Shown piece after piece: positions 9,935 through 18,403 of a stretch of 64,000 bases of DNA; position 1 is the stretch's first letter, and each line of letters opens with the position of its first letter. Both the position numbers and the translations under genes were made by a program. Under the pieces are notes generated by a model, which saw only the letters and a program-made list of their open reading frames with translations, made no database searches and was not told the origin of the DNA. The stretch comes from Prorocentrum cordatum (Eukaryota; Sar; Dinophyceae; Prorocentrales; Prorocentraceae): assembly GCA_963575745.1 (NCBI GenBank), contig CAUYUJ010013991.1, positions 267,501 through 331,500 on the forward strand. The letters are read 5' to 3'.

Positions 9935-11103
9935 GGCGCCCGCAAGGCACGCTCCTCACGTGCCTTGCGACGTTCTTTGCTGATGGCGGCCTCCGCCCGC
10001 ATCTGATCTGCAATGTACAGGTTCGCCTTGGAGACGCCCGCGCCGAGGAAGTAGCTCGTCTCGGGGATGCTGGAGGCCGCGGCCGTCGCACCACTCCTAG
10101 CTCCAGACTTGGCCTTGGGAGCGGCGGCCGTCTGGGGCAGCGACCGACTCTCGTACACCCGCTCCTCCAGCAGCTGGAGCTGACGTGCGACGATCTCAAA
10201 CGACGCCATCTCTGCCACCTGCAGCTGATCGTAGACCACGGCGAGGTCCAGGACCCGACACAAGGTCTCGTGGAGCTTGGCGTGCTCGTCGTCGTCGGCC
10301 AACGCCATGGACGTGAGCCAGCGCTGATGCCACGCGGTGGGAGTTCCCGCCATGGTGGACATGAAGGACAGGCACCAGAGAAGCGTCCGTGGGCCCTGGA
10401 CTGGCCAGCCCTGCACCTCGGTCTCGGAGAGGCCGTTCACCGTCTCGCCGAACCTCCGCTCACGCTCCCCCCGCATGTTGATCGCCATCGGCAGCACCCT
10501 GAAATCGCCAGCGGGCGCGGGGAGCGGAGCGACCGCGGCAGGGCCGCCAGCAGCAGCTCCAGGCACGTGCGCCAGCGGCGGCGCCGCGGCAGGGCCAGGT
10601 GGCACGGGCCCCAGCGCAGCGGCGAGCGCCGCGACTCCTGGGACGGCGCCAGGCGGTACGGGAGCAGCAGGACCAGCCGCAGGTGGAAGTGCGAGAGGCG
10701 GCGCCGGCGGCGCCGCGGCCGCGGCAGCAGGGTCGGCCAGAAGGAAGGGTCCTGGAGGCGCGCCCGCCGCGTTGGCCGCCGCGAGAGCCAGAGGAAGAGG
10801 ATCTGGTGGCATTGGGTAGCCCGCAGCCACAGAGCGACCCACGGCGGCCCACAGCTCCGCGGCGGACGGCAGGCGCCGAAAGCGATGCACGGCGGCGCCG
10901 ACCAGCGCGGGAGGCGTGTCGCCCTGGCCAGCCAACGGCAGCACCGCCCGCACGTCGGGCCCAATCACGATCGGCTCGTCGTAGTCGTCGAAGTCGGGCG
11001 TGACGACGTAGGCGAACCCCGCTGAGACCCCGAGTGCCAGACGCTCGTGCCACAGGGCCACACCGCCGACGCGGTAGCGTATGGCGTGGAAGCTCCCCGC
11101 CAT
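9931..11103 (-). CDS. Gag-like ORF1b of the YR element
   Basis: 390 residues from the ATG at 11103, which shares its A with the stop of the preceding ORF (TGATG). The N-terminal domain has YVVTPDFDDYDEPIVIG. A long Pro/Ala-rich linker spans about residues 95-205. The C-terminal domain of about 225-390 carries a helical, charged segment (DLAVVYDQLQVAEMASFEIV) and ends in a basic helix (ISKERRKAREER). This N-domain, linker, helical C-domain layout is typical of the first large ORF in dinoflagellate DIRS-like elements, where a capsid/RNA-binding role is assumed. An in-frame upstream extension to 11583 reads into repeat A1 and is rejected as the start. Its stop overlaps the pol ATG (ATGA). Confidence 0.75.
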   Translation of the reverse strand: MAGSFHAIRYRVGGVALWHERLALGVSAGFAYVVTPDFDDYDEPIVIGPDVRAVLPLAGQGDTPPALVGAAVHRFRRLPSAAELWAAVGRSVAAGYPMPPDPLPLALAAANAAGAPPGPFLLADPAAAAAAPPAPPLALPPAAGPAAPVPPGAVPGVAALAAALGPVPPGPAAAPPLAHVPGAAAGGPAAVAPLPAPAGDFRVLPMAINMRGERERRFGETVNGLSETEVQGWPVQGPRTLLWCLSFMSTMAGTPTAWHQRWLTSMALADDDEHAKLHETLCRVLDLAVVYDQLQVAEMASFEIVARQLQLLEERVYESRSLPQTAAAPKAKSGARSGATAAASSIPETSYFLGAGVSKANLYIADQMRAEAAISKERRKAREERALRAP

Positions 11104-11507
11104 CACTGCAGCGCTGGGGCTCTGGCGCGAGCAAGGCGCACCTGCTCGGCAGCGAGGACGGCGATGTCGATCACCTCCGTGGGCAGCTCGCCAACCGCAG
11201 GCTCGAGAGGCGGTGCGAGCGCGCGGCGCGCCAAGAAGGCGCCTGCCACAGCGCCGACGGCGAGCCCGACCGTGCAGGCGGCCACCGCGTAGGCCGCCAC
11301 GAGGCCCGCGCACGAGGGCTCCACCACCTGGCCGCCAGCGCCCGCGCACACGCAGGAAGGGCAAGCCAGGGCCGGCGGCGCAGGGCACGCCAAATGCGGG
11401 GAGCAGTTCCCGCAACTGGGCGCAGAAGCGCGCGCCACCAGCGAGGCCCCAAGCGCCTGCGCCCCAAACCTCAGGACGTCCGCTGCATGGTGGGCGAGGT
11501 CCTGCAT
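11103..11507 (-). CDS. Small Cys-rich, membrane-spanning ORF1a of the YR element
   Basis: 134 residues. The ATG at 11507 lies 17 bp inside repeat A1, so the leader is essentially A1. A cysteine cluster (Cys 32, 35, 41, 49, 52, 54; motifs SCGNC and CPSCVC) precedes one strong hydrophobic segment, residues about 68-92 (AAYAVAACTVGLAVGAVAGA), ended by FLARR. Most simply it is a single-pass membrane anchor with a zinc-binding or disulfide-bonded head. Similar N-terminal parts occur, as I recall, in dinoflagellate DIRS proteins; the function is unknown. The frame is open upstream through the (GAT)n flank as poly-Ser, which I treat as an artefact. The TGA stop forms TGATG with the next ORF. Confidence 0.6.
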   Translation of the reverse strand: MQDLAHHAADVLRFGAQALGASLVARASAPSCGNCSPHLACPAPPALACPSCVCAGAGGQVVEPSCAGLVAAYAVAACTVGLAVGAVAGAFLARRALAPPLEPAVGELPTEVIDIAVLAAEQVRLARARAPALQ

Positions 11508-11523
11508 TCCAGGCAGGACACCT

Positions 11524-11588
11524 GAGAAGCTTGAGAATGGTAGTGCGGCCCGAAAGAGAGCCACAAAAAGCCGCGGGCAGCAATATGA
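11524..11588 (-). repeat. A1 split direct repeat (5' end of the YR element)
   Basis: Identical by eye to A2 at 5685-5748. It abuts the right half of the (GAT)n microsatellite through ATATG. It probably carries the element's promoter and transcription start, but I see no recognisable motif. Confidence 0.9.
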
Positions 11589-11746
11589 TGATGCTGATGA
11601 TGATGATGATGATGATGAGGATGATGATGGTGCTGATGCTGATGCTGATGATGCTGATGCTGATGCTGATGATGATGATGAGGAGGAGGAGGATGAGGAG
11701 GAGAAGGACGAGGAGGAGGACGAGGAGGAGGAGGAGGAGGAGGAGA
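11586..11746. repeat. (GAT)n/(GCT)n then (GGA)n, right flank of the YR element
   Basis: ATGATG/CTGATG repeats to about 11690, then GGAGGA to 11746. This is the right half of the interrupted microsatellite. Confidence 0.9.
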
Positions 11747-11875
11747 TCGCCGATAGATCGGCGATAGTCCCCGATAGCGACTCCGTTCGCTCCCGGAAGG
11801 GGCGGGCCATCATGGGGAAGTCAATGGGCGATCGGGGAGCGATACGACCCCTCCAGAGCCCATCCTCTCCTATCG
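11747..11875. repeat. ATCGGCGAT-palindrome repeat, copy 1
   Basis: Contains overlapping palindromic words (ATCGCCGATAGATCGGCGAT) and a downstream CCCGATAG. The same signature occurs at 54.7, 58.85 and 59.56 kb. Confidence 0.7.
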
Positions 11876-12411
11876 TTGCTCACGAATTACCCTGGTTTCC
11901 TGAGGCCGGCCACGACGACGATGACGATCTTGCGGCGCCCGGCGGCGACAGCAACGCGCCTCTGCCGACCGACCCATAGATCCGCCATCGTGTTTTAATT
12001 GCCACGTGGCTCCACAAAAGTCTGGAACCCTTCGCAGGAACCAACTTTTGATTCCTGGTCATTGCTTGACGGTCCTGGGGCCCGCTAAGGGCCCCCGGAG
12101 GCCGAAAAAGAGCTAAAAACCTCCGTCGTGAGCTTTCCTCAGACAAGAGGATGTCAGGGCTGGCTTTCGGGTCATGACTCGGCTCTCCAGCGGTTGTTCG
12201 AAACGGGCACCCCAGGAACGCTCTCGGCGAGGCGCAGCTGTCAGAAGGCATTATGTGGCTAGAAAGCCGCCAAAATACGACGAGAACTTCGGCCTCGAAC
12301 ATCGAGCCCGAAGTTCCCTTGACTCTCCCTCGAGCCGAACAAATCCTCCGTCGTGAAATTTCCTCAGACGAAGGGAAATCAGGGGAGGGGGGAAGGCATC
12401 TGAGAAAGAGG
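11876..12411. other. Unrecognised intergenic sequence with a short direct repeat
   Basis: A motif CTCCGTCGTGA..TTTCCTCAGAC occurs at about 12121 and again at about 12346, 225 bp apart. No coding signal. Confidence 0.6.
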
Positions 12412-12473
12412 CTGCTTCTTAGAAGGCGCCGGCCCTACATCTACAGAGAAGGCCCGCGCCTTCTAAGAAGCAG
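12412..12473. repeat. 23-bp stem hairpin
   Basis: The left arm 12412-12434 (CTGCTTCTTAGAAGGCGCCGG...) and right arm 12451-12473 pair with a single mismatch around a 16-nt loop. TGCTTCTAAGAAG recurs just downstream. It could be a small inverted-repeat insertion or a structured RNA; nothing in the sequence tells them apart. Confidence 0.85.
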
Positions 12474-12874
12474 GTGTGCTTCTAAGAAGTCCTCCCCCCT
12501 CTCCCCCGGCCCCCCCCCGCCCCATCTGCGCATGGCCTTCGGCGCAATGCGGAAAGGCAAATCAAAGGCCAAACCCTCGCGCCCACTCCTCCCGGAAGAG
12601 GCCGAAGCATATGCACCCCACGAGGCAGTTCCGACACCCAGAACCAGGAGGAAGCCAGCGAATAAAGAACCAAGGCGTGCTGTAACGTATCGTAACTCCC
12701 CCCTCGCCCCGCTCTAAGACGAAACCAGGGCGAACATGACATCGGGTGAACACAAATCGAGAATCCGCCGAACCCTTTCGGGCTTCCAAGCGTGTGAGAT
12801 TGTTCTCCCCCCCTTGCGCCCCTGGCAGGGGTCCCGAAGTCGCCGGAAAAAGTTCGCAGCGAAGTTCGCCCGAC

Positions 12875-13150
12875 TGACAATGGGGCCCAATTGTCAAACG
12901 GGCCATCGGCCACGGGTGGGATCCCAACGCCCCCGGTTGGCAATTTGACGTTGGGGCCGCATTGTCAAACGGGCCATCGGCGATGGGTGGGATTCCAGCG
13001 CGCCCGGTTGGCTATGTTACAGTGGGGCGCCACTGTCAAATGGGCAATCGGCGACGGGCGGGGTGGGATTCCAGCGCTCCCGATTGGCCATGTGACAGTG
13101 GGGCCCCATGTCAAATGGCCAATCGGCGACAAGCGGGGCGGGGTGGGATA
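12875..13150. repeat. Tandem repeat, four units of about 71-75 bp with internal palindromes
   Basis: The words GGCCATCGGC...GGGTGGGAT.CCA and GG.CC..TGTCAAA recur with starts near 12900, 12970, 13041 and 13116. Each junction is self-complementary; 13081-13125 is a near-perfect 45-bp palindrome centred on GGGGCCCC. Confidence 0.85.
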
Positions 13151-15290
13151 CATCCCCGCTGCGAAACTGTATTCGTGCTGTATCAACATTACATAACGGG
13201 AACTCGCATGAAAAGTAAATCTGGGAGTGATTGTTCGTTGGGGTTTCGTGCAAGGAAATATTCGCGGCCGCGCGACAGCGGCCGGCAGTGGCTTTCCCCC
13301 ACTGTGAATCTATGGGGGGAGAGGTTTTACCCCAAATTGGTTACACATGATTAATTCTACAGCAGGGAGAACCTGGAAGGCTCCCCCGCCGCGGAAGCCG
13401 ATGGTTGTCGTGCTAGGAGTCTACGGCGGAGGGGGGCCCTGGCTCGGTGACGTCCTAATCGTCAATGCTCAAGATGAATAACTTTCGCAACGGGTAAGTG
13501 AAGATGCCGAGGAACACGTTGCATCAAAACGGCAACGAACACAATGAATCGCCGCCTTGCGATGGGTATGAGAACGACGATGGCGAAGATGAGGCTGACA
13601 ATCTGAAATGTCCCATGCGGAACGATTGCAATTCGAGCGGGTCAAAGTCGGAAATATTCCCCAGCCTTTTTTTTCTGATGGGACGGAATGATATCACACC
13701 GCTGTAGATATGCATGATGATACTAGAACCATGCGCGCTTCGCGCGCTTAGGTCCTACCCAGGCACAAGCATCGGATGCGTCGCGAGGCAAGTGGGGTGG
13801 GGGGCGGTTGCAGGAAAAGCGGTGGATAACTTATGACTCACTGAAGACTGCCAGGCATATAATCCAACCACTGGCCCTCGTAGCCATCGGCCCTCTCGAA
13901 AAAAAAGAAGAGCAGTTGCAGCATGATAACGAAAAGCCCGCGGCCAGAGCGGGAATGGAAAGACGGAGGAATCCTCCACGAACCTCGATCGTCGAGTCAC
14001 TCCGCTGCGCCCCCCAGCAGCCCTCGAAAGTGGCGAGACAGTTTTGTCATAGCTCTGCTCGTCTCGGGGCATTACTTGATAACGAGATAAGACAGCAACT
14101 AAGTATAATCGAGACGAGACAGTAATTCGATATGTTTATCAATCACACTACATGATCATACAATACACGGCGTGCGCGCACTACGCCCAAAATGGGCCAC
14201 GGAGAAAGAACGTGCATCGAACTCATATGAGTCCGATCCGGCACGACCCCAATTCAGGGACTTTAAGCGCGGGAACCGGGGAATTTCCCGACATGGCGGG
14301 GCAAAGCCTGTTCGGGACAGTTTCGCAGATCGCCATGTCGGAGGCAGGCTGGCACGCAGGAAGGAGCGAGGTGAGAGGCAGGAGAGAAGAGGAGGAGGGG
14401 GGCGGGAGAAGGAGAAGACGCGCGGGCAGTGTTCTATTCAAAACGAATGCTCAACGCAGAAGGGTTGGGAACAACTGCCTCAAGTCAAGACGCTCCCGAG
14501 ACGCCCCCCATGAGACCACATCAACCATCCGAATGGCCTCAGACCCGCAACCCTGGCACGGTCGCGGGATGTGCCGAAGGTCATTCGATATTCATTCGTC
14601 GGGTGTTTTGACAGATGCCCTCTCTGTATACGCGGGTTCTCGCCCCATTCCCCATGAGTGCACGGCGAATACTGAGAATGTCAGCCAAAGAGGCCCCGAA
14701 AATGCCCACAAGAGGCCCTCATCAAGCCCCAAAAGAGCTCCAAGAAGCCCCCAAAAGGAGAGCAAGAGGTCCTCAGGAACAACACGCAACAACCGCCAGT
14801 TCCCCGAGGGTTAGATGTGGCGTAAGCCTAAGAATCTCTGAGATCTGGCGGCTCTGGAGGTTGCCTCGGGCGCCACGGCCTTCTCGGAGCCTTCTGGAAC
14901 GCTCTGGGAGCGTTCCCGAACGCTCTGCAACGGACTTGTCCTCGTCCCAGCCCCGTCCAACACCTCCCTCTCGGGAGATGGTGCGCGGTCGCCAAATCCA
15001 CGGATCGGGGGAGGTGCCCTCCCCAAAATGCGGCCGGTGCGGCCTCGCTCGGCGGCGGAAATTCGCGATTTCCCCTGGAAACGGGACCCGTCGCTAATCC
15101 ACGCCCCTTTGATCCATGTTTGCGATCGCCTGATCTGAACGCGACTGGGGAAGACGGTCGCCGCGACACGCGCGAGGGGGGGCCGGCGCTGGCGCCCGGA
15201 GCGCCTGGCCCGAGGCCCTGTTGGCCATGACCCTGGTGCGCCGCTGCGCCTGCGCCGCTCGGCCGCCCGAGGATGAGGCAGGACCAGGCG
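13151..15290. other. Unrecognised sequence
   Basis: Moderate complexity, locally AT-richer (13.15-14.2 kb). Weak degenerate GGCCC/AAGA-type repeats lie at 14690-14790. Short ORFs such as 13498-13707 (+) lack any recognisable domain. I see no gene. Confidence 0.5.
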
Positions 15291-16140
15291 CATGACGAGG
15301 GGGAGGAGGAGGAGGAGGAGGAGGAGGAGGAGGAGGAGGAGGAGAGGAGGAGGAGGAGGAGGAGGAGGAGGAGGAGGAGGAGAGCCTGTCCACAGGCTTG
15401 TGGCATGCCTGCGCATAGCTTGCCACAGGCCTGTCGCGGGGTGTTGGCCCTCTACCAGGCCCACCACAAGCCTGCGCACGGGCTGTCCACAGGCCTGTGC
15501 GCAGGCTATGCACAGGCCTGTCGCGGGGTGTCGGCCCTCTCCCAGGCGCCCACCACAAGCCTGTCGACAGGCCTGCGACAGGCCTGTACACAGGCTACGC
15601 ACAAGCCTGTCGCAGGAGCGTTGACCCTCACCCAGGCCCACCACAATCCTGTGCACAGGCTATACACAGGCCTGTCCGGGAATGTCGGCCCGCTCCCAGG
15701 CGCATCACAAACCTACGCACAGCCTGTTATCAGGCCTGTCACAGGCTTATGCGTAGGGTACGCACAGGCCAAAGCACAGACCGATGCACAGGCCTATGTT
15801 TCGTGGGCACAAAAGCTTCGAGGCAGCCTATCGATAGGCCTATACATAGGCCCATGTCTAGACTGCGCATGGGCCTGTCGGTAGGCCTATCGATAGGGAT
15901 ATGGGTCGGCTGTGCTAGGCCTGTCACAAACCTGTAGACAGACTGTGCACAGGCCTATTGTAACCCTGTGCACAAGCTGTGCATAGGCCCTACGACGGAG
16001 GTTTCCGCAGGCCTGTATACACCCTATGCACAGACCTACGATAGGCCTGTGCACATCCTATGCCTAGGCCTGTGACAAACCTATACATAACCTGTGCACA
16101 GGCCCGCAGGGAACCTATCATAGGCTTTGCATAGGCTATC
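15291..16140. repeat. (GGA)n followed by a CAGGCCTGT palindromic array
   Basis: (GGA)n covers 15298-15384. From 15386 to 16140 the decamer ACAGGCCTGT and variants (CAGGCCTGTCGCAGG, CACAGGCTATGCACAGG) recur every 10-25 bp, becoming more degenerate to the right. CAGGCCTG is self-complementary, so single strands could form many alternative hairpins. Open frames here are artefacts (Gln/Ala/Thr/Gly-rich). Confidence 0.9.
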
Positions 16141-16369
16141 GTCAAGATCTATCGTCAGGATTGTTGATTGGAGGAGGAGGATGAGGCAAGACTGGGCGAA
16201 TGACGATGGCGGCGGCGCGGCGGAGCTCATGGGGTCTCTGGGGCAGTCTTACCGAATTTGCATGCCCGAACTAACGTGCGTTAAATGACCCTGAGGGGGT
16301 GCCCGTGCAGCGCACCCAGACCGTGAAAAGGAGTGCCCTTCCTGCACTCTCGGCTCAAGGCCGCGCTGC

Positions 16370-18128
16370 CCCGTCAGGGGCGACCCCGTTCGGCCGCGAA
16401 ATCCCCTGGGGCTCCCCTCTGGGGGTCGGGGACCGTTCCACTCCTCTTAAGCTTTTTAGCCCGAGGGAGCAAAACCGTCGGAGTCTCAGCTTCCATGGTA
16501 AATCTTCCGCTGCTCAACAACTGCTGAATGCGCTCGCTGTGTTGCCAGCGCTCGACAAAATCTCGCCTGCTTACTAAAGTTCGCGCACCTGCTACTTGCC
16601 CGGGTCCCCGGAAGGAAGAAGGGGATGAGGAAGAGCCCAAGTGAGACGAGGTCGGAGGAAGAGGCGGGGAGGGAGAGCATTCAGACCCCGGAGGCTGCTC
16701 CGGTGCCCTTTTGTGGTCGGCCCGGGAAGCAAAAAGGGCACCGGCGGTTCCCGGTGCTATTCGGCGCTTGGTGCCCCGGCGCTCAGGCTCAGGATAGTGC
16801 TGGCGCTTCTGGTGCTTGCCGGGGCTCCCTCTTACTTCAGAAGCTCCTCGAGAAGCCGGCTGGCGTCCCTCTCCAAGGAGCCCCGCGGCGCCGCTCCCAC
16901 CCGGCGCACCGCTCCCACCTGCTTGAAGGTCTGGAGGAGCAGCTGCCACAAAGCCTGAGCTTTCTCGTAGGAGAGGTCCAGCGCCATGATGATCCTGCCC
17001 ATTTCTTTCTTGCCCTCCTCCTTCTTGTTGCCCATCCAACAAAAAAACAGCACGATGTCCGCCAACTCCTGGGGCGTGTGCCCAGAATAAGGTTGTCCCA
17101 GGCGTCCTTGTGCGCATTCTTCATCTCGCCCGCGGTGTTCTTGTAGCCCCACTCGATCATCGCCCCGAACGCGCGGACGTGAGGAGGGCCTCTGGCCTGG
17201 GAGTCCACCACCTCGTTCTTCTTTTTCTTTTCGGCGAGCTCGAGGCTTTCGGCATTGTACGCCTTGCCAGCCGCGCGGAGGGCCTCGCCGATGCCGGCCT
17301 CCACGTCCTCCATCTCGAAGGTCCTGTACACGGTGCTTGTGAGGTTTGCGATCTCGCGGCTGTCGCTGAGGACCAGCATGGCCAGGGTGAGCACCAGCTC
17401 CTTGAGGGCGGCCTCCTTGTCCCCCCTTGCCGATGGCGCCGCGCGCCCGCTTGATCGCGGCGGCGGCCTCTCCAGCGCCCCCCGAATCGGGGGCCCTCTT
17501 CATCCACGACGGCATGGCCAGGTCGCCCATCTTGAAAGGTTGTCTGCGGCGCCGGGGGTAAGACGGGGCACGGGATGTGCGAGCCCAGATGGCTGAGGAG
17601 CGAATCGGTGTCTGCAGCCACAAACGGGCACAGAGGACAGTCGAGTTTGTCGGGCAGCTGCATTGGATGAAACTTACGGGCCCCAATCGCCGGACAACGC
17701 CCATTGATGATCGCTCGGACCAGGTGCCTCCCCGCCAGTACCTTGGACCCCAAGACCTCGCCGCACATGCAACATGTTTTACAGACCGCCAGAACGTGCC
17801 CAAGACTGCGGACGTGGTGCTGAGCTCGGAGGCGGTTCAGGAGGCCCTTCTTGGATGAGAAACTCTGCAAGCACTGGACCCCGTCCTCGCACCACTGGCA
17901 TTCCCAGGGCTTCTCCGGGGGCACCTCTGGGGGGGGCTGCTCGGGCTCAGGAGGGCGCACTGGAGGCACTTCTTCGCGAATCGCTCTGGATCGAATCTCG
18001 GCGAAATCAACCCTCAAGAGCTGTGCAACCACCCATTGCTTAGTCAAGCTCGCTGGATAAACACGCAGATGGTCGAGAATCGGAGCGTCATCAACAAGTT
18101 CGGAAGCACGTCGAAAGTCTTCTCGCAC
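16370..18128 (-). pseudogene. Zinc-finger and MPSWM-family remnant, probably LINE-derived (several frameshifts)
   Basis: The minus reading starts at 18128 (MREDFRRASELVDDAP, then YPASLTKQWVVAQLLRVDF). Cys/His clusters follow: WECQWCED, CKTCCMCGEV with a later His, and LDCPLCPF...HLGSH. These look like C2H2/C2HC fingers as found in the tail of dinoflagellate LINE polyproteins. The frame then changes near 17540 into MGDLAMPSWMKRAP. It changes again at a G6 run (17421-17426) into VLTLAMLVLSDSREIANLTS and RGPPHVRAFGAMIEWGY. It returns near 17090 to PQELADIVLFFCWMGNKKE and stops at 16832 after LLEELLK. A further coding-like piece (SRRDFVERWQHSERIQQLL) lies at about 16590-16480. At least three frame changes mean it is dead, or in part badly assembled. 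The LINE origin is inferred. Confidence 0.55.
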
Positions 18129-18238
18129 TCGCTTGGCCCAGGGGGACGCATTGCGCAGGAGCTAGTCGCCAGCCGTAGGTATCCTATCGATCGCCTCGAA
18201 CTCAAAGGACCCGAAGAGGGCACATAAAAGTTGCCCGT

Positions 18239-18312
18239 GTGCCTGGGGGGCCCTCGCGAGGAGGAGGAGGAGGCGGAGGAGGAGGAGGCGGAGGAGGAGG
18301 AGGCGGAGGATT
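18239..18312. repeat. (GGAGGAGGC)n tract
   Basis: GGA/GGC trinucleotide tract just past the 3' end (minus sense) of the LINE remnant at 18.4-21.1 kb; on the transcribed strand it reads (TCC)n, as expected for a microsatellite tail. Confidence 0.8.
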
Positions 18313-18403
18313 TCGGGTTTCGTGGTATATGGGGCGCCCGCGTGCACGTACAGCCCCACACGGTCAGCCCCGAGTTAGGGCCAACCTCGAAAGAAAATCA
18401 ACC

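Larger units (their letters stand above)
5556..11588 (-). mobile_element. Tyrosine-recombinase (DIRS/Ngaro-like) retrotransposon with split direct repeats
   Basis: This 6.03-kb element is transcribed on the minus strand. In its own orientation the order is A1 (11588-11524), ORFs, B1 (5840-5746), A2 (5748-5685), B2 (5650-5556). This A1-ORFs-B1A2B2 arrangement is the known hallmark of Ngaro/PAT-type YR retrotransposons, which integrate by site-specific recombination and make no target duplication. The genes in order are a small Cys-rich membrane-like ORF, a gag-like ORF, RT-RNase H, a YR-like region and a methyltransferase-like tail. Both outer ends abut (GAT)n, and ATG occurs at both outer boundaries and at the A2/B1 junction, making it the likely crossover core. 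B1 and B2 differ at about 2 of 95 positions, suggesting recent insertion, but the polymerase ORF carries frameshifts. Confidence 0.85.

Noticed and set aside
15273-15937. Ala/Gln/Gly/Thr-rich ORFs
   Set aside because: Produced by the CAGGCCTGT word array and (GGA)n.
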